Below are positions 1 through 7,860 of a stretch of DNA of 64,000 nucleotides, piece after piece. The stretch's first letter is position 1. Each line of letters begins with the position of its first letter. Origin of the DNA: Halorhabdus tiamatea SARL4B (lineage in GTDB: Archaea; Halobacteriota; Halobacteria; Halobacteriales; Haloarculaceae); assembly GCF_000470655.1 (NCBI RefSeq), contig NC_021921.1:1860001-1924000 (forward strand). Direction: 5' to 3'. The notes beneath the pieces were generated by a model. The model was not told the DNA's origin, searched no databases, and saw only the letters and a program-made list of their open reading frames with translations. The position numbers were made by a program, and so were the translations under genes.

Positions 1-2
1 TG

Positions 3-221
3 GCCGCCGGAACCCTCGTCGGGGCCTTTCTCTTCGAGATGCTGGTGACCAACACCGACCTGGGGTGGCTCGGGGCGGTAACGCCGATGCGGTACTACGA
101 TCCGCTTGCGATCCTCACCGAGGGAACCTACGATCCTGCCGGCGGAGTGATTCTGTTTGCCGCCGCAGTCGTGTTGCTCGTCGGGAGTGCCTGGCTGTTC
201 GGGGAGGTTGACGTCCAATGA
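3..221 (+). CDS. ABC-2 type transporter permease, C-terminal fragment (cut by window edge)
   Basis: The reading frame is open from the first bases of the window and ends in TGA at 219-221, so only about the last 72 residues are present. They hold a final transmembrane segment (roughly residues 48-67) after a WLGAVTPMRYYDP stretch. The next gene has the matching WLGGLSPMRYFDP stretch near its own C-terminus, so the two are paralogous multi-span permeases. Its stop overlaps the next start in an ATGA arrangement, which indicates one operon with translational coupling. The ATPase partner is presumably upstream, outside the window. The substrate cannot be read from the sequence. Confidence 0.8.
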   Translation, partial: AAGTLVGAFLFEMLVTNTDLGWLGAVTPMRYYDPLAILTEGTYDPAGGVILFAAAVVLLVGSAWLFGEVDVQ

Positions 222-1051
222 GCACCGAGACCCCTGAGACCACGAACAGCAATCAAGCAACCAGTCCGCTCCTCGTCGTCGCCCGCTTCGAGGGACGCAA
301 CCGACTCCGAGTGACGGGGATCCTGGCCGTGCTGTTCTCGCTGTTCGGCCTCATGTACGTCTGGATCGGCCCCCAGATGATCGAGGCCGGGTTCTCGGAG
401 TTGCTGGACGCGATGCCACCGGTCGTCACCGAACTGTTCGGCTTCGAGAGCCTCGAATCGATCGAGGGCTTGCTCGCCAGCGAGTTCTACACGCTCGGGT
501 GGATCGTCGGCCTCGGCGGGTACCTCGCCTACAGTGCTGCCGGGACCGTCGCGGGCGACCTCCGAGACGAGCGCATGGACACGCTGACGGCCGGCCCCGT
601 CGCTAGGCGGAGTGTCTTCCTCGGGAAGTACCTCGCGCTCCTCGTGCCCATCGTCGTCCTCAACGTCGTCGTCCCGGTCGTCCTGTACGTGGCGTCGTTC
701 GCCATCGAGGAGTCGCTCCCGCTCGTCGACCTCGCGATCGTCCACGCGTTTTCGGTCCCGTATCTCCTCTTCTGGAGTGCGATCGGTCTCGCCCTCGGCG
801 TCGTCGTTCGCCGTGGTCGGACCGCCGGTCGGGTCGCGCTCGGGGCGGTCTTTTTCGGGTGGCTCGCCGAGTCGATCATCTCGACGACCGACTACGACTG
901 GCTCGGCGGCCTCTCGCCGATGCGGTACTTCGACCCACCGGGCGTGCTCGTCCACGGGACCTACGACGTCGCCGGGGCCGGCCTGTTGCTCGGTGGCGCG
1001 ATCGTGGCACTCGCCGTCAGCCTATACTACTTCGAGGGGCACGATCTCTGA
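218..1051 (+). CDS. ABC-2 type transporter permease, second tandem paralog
   Basis: This 277-residue integral membrane protein has about six hydrophobic segments. The first is near residues 35-55 (LRVTGILAVLFSLFGLMYVW) and the last near 250-270. A cytoplasmic-looking loop around residue 115 (GDLRDERMDTLTAGPVARR) is typical of ABC-2 permeases. The start codon overlaps the stop of the preceding permease (ATGA). Two permeases in tandem suggest a heterodimeric exporter of the NatB or drug/lipid type, but the substrate is unknown. The membrane topology is read from hydrophobicity, and the family assignment rests on overall pattern and context. Confidence 0.82.
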   Translation: MSTETPETTNSNQATSPLLVVARFEGRNRLRVTGILAVLFSLFGLMYVWIGPQMIEAGFSELLDAMPPVVTELFGFESLESIEGLLASEFYTLGWIVGLGGYLAYSAAGTVAGDLRDERMDTLTAGPVARRSVFLGKYLALLVPIVVLNVVVPVVLYVASFAIEESLPLVDLAIVHAFSVPYLLFWSAIGLALGVVVRRGRTAGRVALGAVFFGWLAESIISTTDYDWLGGLSPMRYFDPPGVLVHGTYDVAGAGLLLGGAIVALAVSLYYFEGHDL

Positions 1052-1121
1052 ACAGGCCAAGGACGCGACCTCCGAAGGGCTGCCCGATACCGAGACCGTT
1101 TTCGGCCGTCCAGATCAACGT

Positions 1122-1640
1122 GTGGCCGTGCTCGCAGTCGTCGCCGACACTCACGGGACCGAGGACGCTCGACTCGCCAGCCGGGTCGCCGACGTGATCG
1201 CGGACGCCGAGAAAGTGCTACATACGGGTGATTTCACGACTGCAGCAGTCTACGACGCCTTCGATCGTCGCGCCCGCGAGTTGATCGCCGTCCACGGCAA
1301 CAGTGACGAGGACGCCCTGCGAGAGCGACTGCCCGCTGTGCGGACGATCGAATGGGAAGGCTGGTCACTCCTGCTCGTCCACGGGCACGAACACACCGCC
1401 ACGTCTCTCCCGTTGCTCGCCCGGGAACGTGGGGCCGATCTCGTCATCGCAGGGCACACCCATCGGCCGGCGATCGAGCGACTCGGGGGGCTGCGCGTCG
1501 TGAATCCGGGGAGTCACGCCGACCCGCGTGCCGGTCCGCCGAGCCACGCCGAACTCCGGACGGAGAACGGAGTGCTACGCGTCGAAATCCGGGATCGGGC
1601 AGGCGACGTGATCGAACGGGAGCGCGTGTCGGGGGAGTGA
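1122..1640 (+). CDS. YfcE/MJ0936-type metallophosphoesterase
   Basis: The protein has about 172 residues and carries the calcineurin-like metal-binding motifs in order: ADTHG near residue 9, HTGDF near 34, VHGNSD near 57, LVHGHEH near 87 and AGHTH near 112, followed by VNPGS. These ligands bind two divalent metals, and the family hydrolyses phosphodiesters or phosphomonoesters. The natural substrate is not known. I chose GTG at 1122 because it falls just before the first conserved strand; GTG at 1128 is equally possible. The longer upstream extension of this frame overlaps the permease gene and is Arg/Ser-rich shadow sequence, so it was left out. The gene starts about 70 bp after the permease gene. 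Confidence 0.85.
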   Translation: MAVLAVVADTHGTEDARLASRVADVIADAEKVLHTGDFTTAAVYDAFDRRARELIAVHGNSDEDALRERLPAVRTIEWEGWSLLLVHGHEHTATSLPLLARERGADLVIAGHTHRPAIERLGGLRVVNPGSHADPRAGPPSHAELRTENGVLRVEIRDRAGDVIERERVSGE

Positions 1641-1850
1641 TCTGAGTAGGGGTGGAGAGCCGAAGCGGGTGCCGGCCACGTCGAACGTCGGGTGGACGGA
1701 TAAAGGCTTCACCGGAAGGTCAAACAGCTGTTTGAATCGCCTGCCGGGATCGAAACCATCACTCCGCTGTCGGAATCCAGGGAGGGGCGAATCGGCCCCG
1801 AGACGTCAGGGCGACGAAACATCTAAGATTTCAGGCCGCATTCGGACAAT

Positions 1851-1979
1851 ATGGTCGATCCTGTGCTGATCGGTATCGTCGTCGTCGTCCTCGGGTTCGT
1901 CTTCGCGACGTACCTGTTCGTGCGCCGGATCGCGACCGGCTTCAGTCAGGGCATGCGCGAAGGCAAACGCGGCGGGTGA
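1851..1979 (+). CDS. Small single-span membrane protein (42 aa)
   Basis: ATG at 1851 opens a 42-residue frame ending in TGA at 1977-1979. Residues 5-24 are a continuous hydrophobic helix (LIGIVVVVLGFVFATYLFVR). It is followed by a short basic, Gly-rich tail (about residues 25-42) that should lie in the cytoplasm. It stands alone between the phosphoesterase and the aminopeptidase genes. Such tiny membrane proteins are often missed in annotation. Codon choice (strong GC3 bias) matches the neighbours, which supports it being real. No function can be assigned. Confidence 0.6.
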   Translation: MVDPVLIGIVVVVLGFVFATYLFVRRIATGFSQGMREGKRGG

Positions 1980-2035
1980 TCGACTCGCCACGGGACGAAA
2001 CTGGTTTGGCCGGCGGTCGAGAAGTCTCTGCCGTC

Positions 2036-3136
2036 ATGGACCCGCGCATTCGTGAACACGCACAGCTCATCGCCGATGCGGTCGATCTGAGCGACGGAGA
2101 CGACTTTCTCATCAAGAGTGAACCGGCAGCCGAGGAACTCGTCGTCGCACTCTACGAGATCGCCGGCGACCGCGGCGCACACCCCGTCTCGATCCGGACC
2201 AACCGAAGCGGTCGCGCCATCCGAAACTACCTCCAGGCCGCCGACGCCGCCGACGTCGACTTCGAGACGCCGGCTCACGAACAGGCCCTGGTCGAGGCAG
2301 CCGATTGCCACGCGGTGATCCGCGCCCACGAGAACGTCACGGAACTCGAAGACGTCCCGCCCGAGGTCAATTCTGACTACGAGAAGGCCCACCAGCCGAT
2401 CCTCAACGAGCGGTTGACCGACCGCTGGACGCTCACCCAGCATCCCACGCCCGCCGACGCCCAGCTCGCCGAGATGAGTTTCGAGGCCTACCAGAACTTC
2501 GTCTACGACGCGATCCTCAAAGACTGGGACGAACAGCGAGAGTTCCAGGCCCAGATGGTCGACATTCTGGAGGAGGCAAGCGAGGTCCGGATCAAAAGCG
2601 GCGACACCACCGACGTCACCATGTCCGTCGCCGGCAACCACGTCCTCAACGACACGGACAGCCACAACCTCCCCGGCGGCGAGGTCTTCACCGCGCCGCT
2701 CCCCGACTCCGTCGAGGGCGAGGTCCTCTTCGACAAGCCAGTCTATCGCCGCGGGCGCGAGATCACCGACGCCCGACTCGTCTTCGAGGACGGCGAGGTC
2801 GTCGAGCACAGCGCCTCGAAGAACGAGGACCTCCTCACCAGCATCCTCGACACCGACGAGGGAGCCCGCCGCCTGGGCGAACTCGGGATCGGGATGAACC
2901 GCGACATCGACCGCTTCACCTACAACATGCTCTTCGACGAGAAGATGGGCGATACCGTCCACATGGCGGTCGGCCGCGCCTACGAGGACAACGTCGGCGA
3001 GGGCAACGAGCAAAACGAGTCGGCCCAGCACGTCGACATGATCGTCGACATGAGCGAGGACTCGTTTATCGAGGTTGACGGCGAAGTGGTACAGGAAGAC
3101 GGCACGTTTGTCTTCGAAGAGGGATTCGAAGCGTAA
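2036..3136 (+). CDS. M29 family aminopeptidase (AmpS/PepS-like), first copy
   Basis: The 366-residue protein is of the thermophilic (M29) aminopeptidase type, a cytoplasmic two-metal exopeptidase. Family features seen are GEVFTAPLPDSVEG near residue 221, with the first metal-binding Glu, RRLGELGIGMN near 284, FDEKMGDTVHMAVG near 303 and QHVDMIVD near 336 (HxD pair). A longer frame starts at 1976, but ATG at 2036 gives MDPRIREHAQLI, which aligns with the start of the next gene's product, so it is preferred. The following gene is a close paralog about 80 bp downstream with its own TATA box. Length is slightly short of the roughly 400 residues usual for bacterial M29 enzymes. Confidence 0.87.
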   Translation: MDPRIREHAQLIADAVDLSDGDDFLIKSEPAAEELVVALYEIAGDRGAHPVSIRTNRSGRAIRNYLQAADAADVDFETPAHEQALVEAADCHAVIRAHENVTELEDVPPEVNSDYEKAHQPILNERLTDRWTLTQHPTPADAQLAEMSFEAYQNFVYDAILKDWDEQREFQAQMVDILEEASEVRIKSGDTTDVTMSVAGNHVLNDTDSHNLPGGEVFTAPLPDSVEGEVLFDKPVYRRGREITDARLVFEDGEVVEHSASKNEDLLTSILDTDEGARRLGELGIGMNRDIDRFTYNMLFDEKMGDTVHMAVGRAYEDNVGEGNEQNESAQHVDMIVDMSEDSFIEVDGEVVQEDGTFVFEEGFEA

Positions 3137-3187
3137 GCAGCCACGACGAGCTGGCAAACGCGCAATCTCGAACGGGCGCTCTCGAAA

Positions 3188-3196
3188 CTATTAATC
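3188..3196 (+). promoter_or_regulatory. TATA box for second aminopeptidase gene
   Basis: An AT-rich CTATTAATC core lies in GC-rich surroundings 24-32 bp upstream of the ATG at 3220. This is the expected spacing for a leaderless haloarchaeal transcript. It suggests that the second paralog is transcribed separately from the first. Confidence 0.5.
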
Positions 3197-3219
3197 GCGT
3201 TCCCTCGGTCGGGGATGAC

Positions 3220-4317
3220 ATGGACCCGCGCGTCGACCGACACGCCGAACTCATCGTCGATCGCTGTACAGACGTCTCCGAAGGCGACAACGTCGTCCTC
3301 CTCTCCGGACCGGAAGCCGAAGACCTCAACGTCGCGCTTTTCGAGAAGATCGGGGAACGCGGGGGGATGCCGATACGGGCTACCCAGGGCGGGCGCGAGC
3401 ACCGCTCGTTTATCCGGGCTATCGACACCGAGGCACTGACCGAGCCGAACCATCTGGATTCGCTGCTCGAAGCCACGGACGTCTTGATCATGGTTCGGGC
3501 CTCGCGCAACGTCGCGGAGACCAGCGACGTCGCCCCGGAGTCGATGCAAGCCTTCGCACAGATCATGGAACCGATCCAGGATCACCTCGAGGGCGAGAAC
3601 ACCGACACCGTCATCACCCAACACCCGGCCCCCGGCGACGCCCAGAAGGCCGAGATGAGCACCGACGGCTACACCGACTTCGTCTACGACGCGATCGATC
3701 AGGACTGGGACGCTCAAGAGGAACACCAGCGCCAGCTCGTCGAGATCCTCGATCCGGCCGCTGAAGTCCGCGTCGTCGCCGGCGAGGAGACGGACGTCAC
3801 GATGTCTATCGAGGGTAATCCGGCGGTCAACAGCGTCGCCGACGAGAACCTCCCGAGTGGCGAGGTGTTCACCGCGCCGATCCCCGACTCCGTCGAGGGG
3901 ACCGTCCGCTTCGACATGCCCGTCGTCCGCCACGGGCGCGAGGTCGAGGGTGCCTATCTCGAGTTCGAGGACGGGGAGGTCATCGCCCACGAGGCGGAGC
4001 AAAACGAGGCGGTCCTGACGGGCATCCTGAACACGGACGGCGGCGCGCGTCGCCTGGGCGAACTCGGCATCGGGATGAACCGCGACATCGATCGCTTCAC
4101 CCACAATATGCTCTTCGACGAGAAGATGGGCGATACCGTCCACATGGCGATCGGCAAGTCCATCGAAGAGTCTGTCGGCGAGGACAACCCGAAAAACGAG
4201 TCGGTGGTCCACCTCGACATGATCGTCGACATGAGCGAGGACAGCTTCATCGAAGTGGACGGGGAGCGGATACAGGAAGACGGGACGTTCGTCTTCGAAG
4301 ACGGGTTCGAAGGCTAA
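3220..4317 (+). CDS. M29 family aminopeptidase, second tandem copy
   Basis: This 365-residue paralog of the preceding gene shares the same motif series: GEVFTAPIPDSVEG, RRLGELGIGMNRDIDR, FDEKMGDTVHMAIG and HLDMIVD. The C-terminal half is nearly identical to its neighbour, while the N-terminal third is more diverged. That pattern is typical of an older tandem duplication with a conserved metal centre and changed substrate recognition. It has its own TATA-like box at about 3190. Predicted role: cytoplasmic aminopeptidase in peptide turnover, possibly serving peptides taken up by transporters such as the one at 58-62.5 kb (inference). Confidence 0.87.
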   Translation: MDPRVDRHAELIVDRCTDVSEGDNVVLLSGPEAEDLNVALFEKIGERGGMPIRATQGGREHRSFIRAIDTEALTEPNHLDSLLEATDVLIMVRASRNVAETSDVAPESMQAFAQIMEPIQDHLEGENTDTVITQHPAPGDAQKAEMSTDGYTDFVYDAIDQDWDAQEEHQRQLVEILDPAAEVRVVAGEETDVTMSIEGNPAVNSVADENLPSGEVFTAPIPDSVEGTVRFDMPVVRHGREVEGAYLEFEDGEVIAHEAEQNEAVLTGILNTDGGARRLGELGIGMNRDIDRFTHNMLFDEKMGDTVHMAIGKSIEESVGEDNPKNESVVHLDMIVDMSEDSFIEVDGERIQEDGTFVFEDGFEG

Positions 4318-4330
4318 GGTCGGGAGCATC

Positions 4331-4495
4331 CGGCGAGCGAAGCGAGGTTCGAACGAAGTGACGAACCTCGAATGTGAGCGGTGTAACCGTGAGCGAAGCG
4401 AGCCGGTTCACCGAGCGGGAGCGTAGCGACCGCTCGGGTGATTTTTCGCCCACGTTTTTACGACGAGTGGTAGCCGAGCGAAGCGAGGCTACCCG
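4331..4495. repeat. Cluster of hairpins with GA-RC-GNA-GY-GA apex (3' side of tRNA-Arg)
   Basis: The 388-bp gap between the aminopeptidase and tRNA-Arg has no gene. It holds consecutive 11-nt cores GAGCGAAGCGA (4335), GAACGAAGTGA (4351), GAGCGAAGCGA (4391), GAGCGTAGCGA (4419) and GAGCGAAGCGA (4476). The 4419 core is closed by an exact 8-bp stem (4411-4418 with 4430-4437) and the 4476 core by a 7-bp stem (4469-4475 with 4487-4493). The other three have imperfect stems. Stem sequences differ between copies while the cores are conserved. Confidence 0.8.
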
Positions 4496-4515
4496 AGGAA
4501 GTAAAAAGGTGGACA

Positions 4516-4530
4516 GGCACGGTGGGATTC
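4516..4530 (-). repeat. 15-nt copy of the tRNA-Arg 3' end
   Basis: The 15 bases here are identical to 4707-4721, the acceptor/T-arm 3' end of tRNA-Arg(TCT), in the same orientation and about 190 bp away on the 3' side of the tRNA. The remaining 4531-4705 is non-coding, with a T-loop-like TTCGAATCCC at 4651 in the opposite orientation. The tRNA-Val and tRNA-Phe genes have comparable 3'-side copies. Confidence 0.7.
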
Positions 4531-4705
4531 TCACCGAAGGAAGACGTTCCGGGCATGCGGCCTCGCTGCCTCACGGCTGCGCCGTTCGGCTTTCGAGGTC
4601 GCTTCGCGACCTCGTACCGCTCGGCCGGTCCGGGACTGCGACTTCCAGGCTTCGAATCCCCTGCGTGGTTGTTCAGCACGCCTCGTGTTCACTCGGCGGC
4701 TTCAC

Positions 4706-4780
4706 GGGCACGGTGGGATTCGAACCCACGAACCGTCGGATTAGAAGTCCGACGCTCTGTCCGGACTGAGCTACGTGCCC
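4706..4780 (-). tRNA. tRNA-Arg (anticodon TCT)
   Basis: The minus strand folds into a complete 75-nt cloverleaf. The acceptor stem GGGCACG pairs with CGTGCCC, the T arm contains GTTCGAATC, and the anticodon stem TCGGA/TCCGA encloses loop CTTCTAA. The anticodon TCT reads AGA. No intron and no encoded CCA are seen. Degenerate copies of its 3' end lie on its 3' side. Confidence 0.96.
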
Positions 4781-4831
4781 CCGTCGGATATGACGGGAGC
4801 GATTACAAAAAGCGCCCGGATCGAGATGCCA

Positions 4832-5932
4832 CTACGCGCCGGCCTGGGCGTCCCCGCTTTCGAGTCTGGACTCGGCGATCGCGAACGCGAGCGTACTGAA
4901 CAACCCCAGCAGCGTCCCGGCGGTGAGCAACAACGCCAGATACGACAGCGTGACCCGGCCGAGAACGTAGAAGCTGACGGCATGGGCGACACCGGCGATC
5001 GCGAGGATGTAGAAGGGCGCGTTGAGATGCCGCCACCGGAATCGGCCGGCGAGGTACTCGTCGGTGACCTGGCCGAGACTGCTGGTGATCCCTGCTGCTG
5101 CCAGCCAGTGGATCGCGCCGGCCACGACGGCGGCGACGGCCTGGGTCACCCCCAGTGTCGCCGAGTCCATGCCGCCACGGACGGCATCGAGCATCTCCAA
5201 CCCACTTGCGGCACCGATCGCAAGCAACACCCCGGCGACGACGTACGTCACGATCGTCACCCGGCCGGCGTACAACCCGGTTCGGGCGCGTTCGACAGTC
5301 TCGTCGATAATGTCTCCAAGCCCGAGCCCTCGCGAAAGGATGTAGATGCCGAGCAGCCCCGAGGCGAGCCCGAAAACGTCGCCGGGCATCCCGAGGAAAT
5401 TCGCGATGACAGCCAGCGGATAGATGAGCAACAAGATTCCGAGTGGGACCAGAATCGCGCCCCGCGTCTCGGGGTCGTTTAGCACCTGCTTGATAGTGTA
5501 GTACATCGATTCGAGGTCCTGGGCCTGGCGGACGACGACCCGCCGCACGCCGTCGATGTTGACCCGCGAGCGGATGACGGGCACCACGCTCTCGTCCTGT
5601 GCGCCGTCGGTGACCACGATCGCCCGGACGTCCTCACCGGTCGTCAGTCCCGCGAGGACGGTGTCGATCTCCGCGCCGACGGCCCGGTTGGCGGCGACGT
5701 CGCTGCCCTCGATTCCGGTCACGGCGGCGACCTCGACGGACTCGCCAGTCCCGCGGAGTTCGTCGTAGAGGTGGATCCCCTCGAACAACACGTTGAGGTC
5801 GCTGTCCTCGGGATCGGCAGTGGCGAACTCGACCGCGGCTTTCTCGACGGCATCACGGCCGACCACCGGCGTCTCGATGCCGGTCTTCCGGCCGATGTCG
5901 TCGTCGAGATCAACACACAGGACTAGCAGCAT
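4832..5932 (-). CDS. DUF373 family membrane protein
   Basis: The 366-residue protein begins with a soluble domain of about 140 residues. It opens with LLVLCVDLDDDIGRKTG, and an acidic pocket of this kind with strand-helix alternation is typical of DUF373. About six transmembrane segments follow (starting near residue 160 with ILVPLGILLLIYPLAVIANF and ending near 350). DUF373 proteins are conserved in archaea but lack an assigned function; the N-terminal DDD cluster suggests metal or nucleotide binding (inference). The gene stands alone between two tRNA genes, both on the same strand. The start is the ATG at 5930-5932, directly before the conserved first strand. Confidence 0.85.
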   Translation of the reverse strand: MLLVLCVDLDDDIGRKTGIETPVVGRDAVEKAAVEFATADPEDSDLNVLFEGIHLYDELRGTGESVEVAAVTGIEGSDVAANRAVGAEIDTVLAGLTTGEDVRAIVVTDGAQDESVVPVIRSRVNIDGVRRVVVRQAQDLESMYYTIKQVLNDPETRGAILVPLGILLLIYPLAVIANFLGMPGDVFGLASGLLGIYILSRGLGLGDIIDETVERARTGLYAGRVTIVTYVVAGVLLAIGAASGLEMLDAVRGGMDSATLGVTQAVAAVVAGAIHWLAAAGITSSLGQVTDEYLAGRFRWRHLNAPFYILAIAGVAHAVSFYVLGRVTLSYLALLLTAGTLLGLFSTLAFAIAESRLESGDAQAGA

Positions 5933-6020
5933 CTACCGACCGTACGCGACGGCCGTATAACACTTTTCTGGGTGCGGGACAGAGCACTCGAGAATACCAT
6001 GGTGACTCTGGAGTGCTGTC

Positions 6021-6422
6021 GCCGTCAGAAGTGGGTCCGGGCGTCCTCGTGAACGGAGTGAACGAGGGCTCGAGAGAGCAGAGCTCTCTCGGCGGATTTG
6101 AACCACGCCCACGTCGCTCGTTTCACTCGCTCGTGGTCTACCTCAAATCCGCCGACGCTTCGTAGACGCGGCGCTCGTAAATGAGCGCCGCGAGAACTCA
6201 GTGGGTCCGGGCGGATTTGAACCAAAGAAAGACTCACTTCGTTCGTCTTTCAGGGTTTAAACCGCCATGCCATTCGCTCCTCACGTCCGTTCGTCGCAGA
6301 ATGGGTCCGGGCGGATTTGAACCACGAGAACTTCGCTCTGCTCGTTCTCTGGGCTCAAATCCGCTTGTCCACACAGACGGCACTGGCTCCTCACTCCGCT
6401 CGGAGCAGTTGCCGTCAGAAGT
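6021..6422 (-). repeat. Tandem degenerate copies of the tRNA-Val 3' end interleaved with hairpins
   Basis: On the 3' side of tRNA-Val, the acceptor/T-arm sequence recurs in the same orientation at 6031-6042 (first 12 nt only), 6201-6224 and 6301-6325. A further piece of the T arm is at 6091-6104. Bases 6021-6042 match 6411-6432 over 22 nt without a mismatch. Between the copies are hairpins: core 6051-6061 with an 8-bp stem, core 6234-6244 (minus orientation) with a 7-bp stem, 6333-6343 and 6391-6401, plus a 10-bp palindromic stem at 6167-6192. No gene is seen in this stretch. Confidence 0.82.
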
Positions 6423-6496
6423 GGGTCCGGGCGGATTTGAACCACCGACCTCGGCCTTGTAAAGGCCACGTCATAACCAACCTAGACCACGGACCC
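6423..6496 (-). tRNA. tRNA-Val (anticodon TAC)
   Basis: The minus strand gives a 74-nt cloverleaf with acceptor GGGTCCG/CGGACCC, T loop GGTTCAAATCC and anticodon loop TTTACAA, anticodon TAC (reads GTA). No intron and no encoded CCA. Three partial copies of its 3' end follow at 6.03-6.33 kb. Confidence 0.96.
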
Positions 6497-6579
6497 GTGT
6501 TCGAACCAACTGCATCCGGCGGAATAACCCTTACTTTCTGATCCGAACGCTTTCACTTCCCCCACCCATCTCCCCGGAC

Positions 6580-7089
6580 GTGCACCGCAGTCAAGTCCTC
6601 AACCTGCTCGCCGTCGCCCTGCTCGTCCTCGCAGCAGTGCTGGCGCTGACCGGCCCGACCAGTCCACTCGCCCCGCTGCTCTCCCCGCTGTCCTACGAGA
6701 ACGCGACACTCTCGATCCACGACGAGAACGGCACGGAACTCGGGACCGTCGACGTCCGCGTGGCCGACACCGAACGGGAACGCTACGTCGGCCTGAGTAA
6801 CACCGAGTCACTCGCGGAGGGCGAGGGCATGCTTTTCGTCCACCCTGAATCCGGAAGCTACGCCTACGTGATGCGAAACATGGCGTTCCCGATCGACATC
6901 GTCTTCGCCGGCGAAAACGGGACGATCACGACAATCCATCACGCCCAACTCCCCGAGAACCCGGACAATCCACAGCAACGCTACCGCGGCCAGGGCCAGT
7001 ACGTGCTCGAAGTCCCCTATGGCTGGACGAACTCGACCGGTATCCACCCCGGGGACCGAGTTTCGATTCCCGATTCCGTCGCGAACTGA
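6580..7089 (+). CDS. DUF192 family membrane-anchored protein
   Basis: The product has 169 residues with an N-terminal hydrophobic signal-anchor (about residues 7-26), so the rest should face outside. From about residue 42 it is a DUF192 domain: an RVADTERERYVGLSN segment, a GEGMLFVHPE segment, MRNMAFPIDIVFAGENG and a final YVLEVPYGWTNSTGIHPGD. DUF192 proteins are small beta folds found in bacteria and archaea with no firm function. The start is GTG at 6580, the only start before the hydrophobic segment. It is a single gene between tRNA-Val and the creatininase-family gene. Confidence 0.87.
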   Translation: MHRSQVLNLLAVALLVLAAVLALTGPTSPLAPLLSPLSYENATLSIHDENGTELGTVDVRVADTERERYVGLSNTESLAEGEGMLFVHPESGSYAYVMRNMAFPIDIVFAGENGTITTIHHAQLPENPDNPQQRYRGQGQYVLEVPYGWTNSTGIHPGDRVSIPDSVAN

Positions 7090-7127
7090 GAGGAATCGTT
7101 TTCACGACGCGGCCGCGCCGTGGAGAC

Positions 7128-7856
7128 ATGCACCTCACCGAGTCGACCTGGCCCGACGCCGACGCGGTCGAGACCGATCTGGCCGTCCTCCCCGTCGGAA
7201 GCACCGAACAGCACGGCCCGCACGCGCCGCTCGGAACCGACGCCATCATCGCCGAGGCCGTCGCCGACGCGGCGGTTGCGTCCTTTCCGGGCGAGGTCGT
7301 CGTCGCGCCGCCGCTCACTGTCGGCGTGAGCGAGGAACATCGCGCCTTTCCGGGGTCGTTGTGGGTCAGCGAGGACACCTTCCGGGCGACAGTTCGCGAG
7401 ACCGTCGACAGCCTCGCCCACCACGGCTGGAATCGCGTGGTGATCGTCAACGGCCACGGCGGCAACGTCGGTCCGCTCGAGGAAGTCTGTGCCCGGATCT
7501 CCCGCCACGACGACGCCTATTCGGTCCCGTTCACCTGGTTCGACGCGGTCGACCCCGACGACGTCTCGATGGGCCACGCCGGGCCACTCGAAACGAGCGT
7601 GCTCGAACATGTCGCGCTGGATCTCATTGACGAGAACGGGATCGAGGCTGCCCGCGAGGGGGCTGCCAGGCGCTGGGGCGAGTGGACGAGCGGTGTCAAT
7701 CTCGCCTACGACGTCGAGGAATTCGCCCCGAACGGCGTCGTCGGGGATCCGACTGCAGGTAGTGCCGACCTCGGCGAAGAACTGCTCGGCTCGGCCCGGG
7801 ACGCGCTGGTGTCGCTGCTGGAAGCAGTGGCCGAACGCGATCTGTCCGGTGACTAA
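7128..7856 (+). CDS. Creatininase-family amidohydrolase (ArfB-like candidate)
   Basis: The 242-residue enzyme shows the creatininase-family metal site: LPVGSTEQHGPH near residue 21 (E, H), a LGTDA segment near 36 (D), NGHGGN near 107 (H) and a distal Glu in GPLETSV near 152. In archaea this family includes ArfB, the formamide hydrolase of riboflavin and F420 biosynthesis, and several haloarchaeal members are assigned to that step. The sequence supports the family firmly; the exact substrate remains an inference. The ATG at 7128 follows the DUF192 gene by 38 bp. Confidence 0.85.
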   Translation: MHLTESTWPDADAVETDLAVLPVGSTEQHGPHAPLGTDAIIAEAVADAAVASFPGEVVVAPPLTVGVSEEHRAFPGSLWVSEDTFRATVRETVDSLAHHGWNRVVIVNGHGGNVGPLEEVCARISRHDDAYSVPFTWFDAVDPDDVSMGHAGPLETSVLEHVALDLIDENGIEAAREGAARRWGEWTSGVNLAYDVEEFAPNGVVGDPTAGSADLGEELLGSARDALVSLLEAVAERDLSGD

Positions 7857-7860
7857 CCGG

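Noticed and set aside
1946-4329. Long minus-strand frames (403 and 449 codons) over the two aminopeptidase genes
   Set aside because: They are antisense shadows. The two look alike only because the sense genes are paralogs.
6167-6192. Terminator for tRNA-Val
   Set aside because: The 10-bp palindromic stem is strong but is followed by no T-run. It lies among repeated tRNA-end copies, so it is treated as part of that array.
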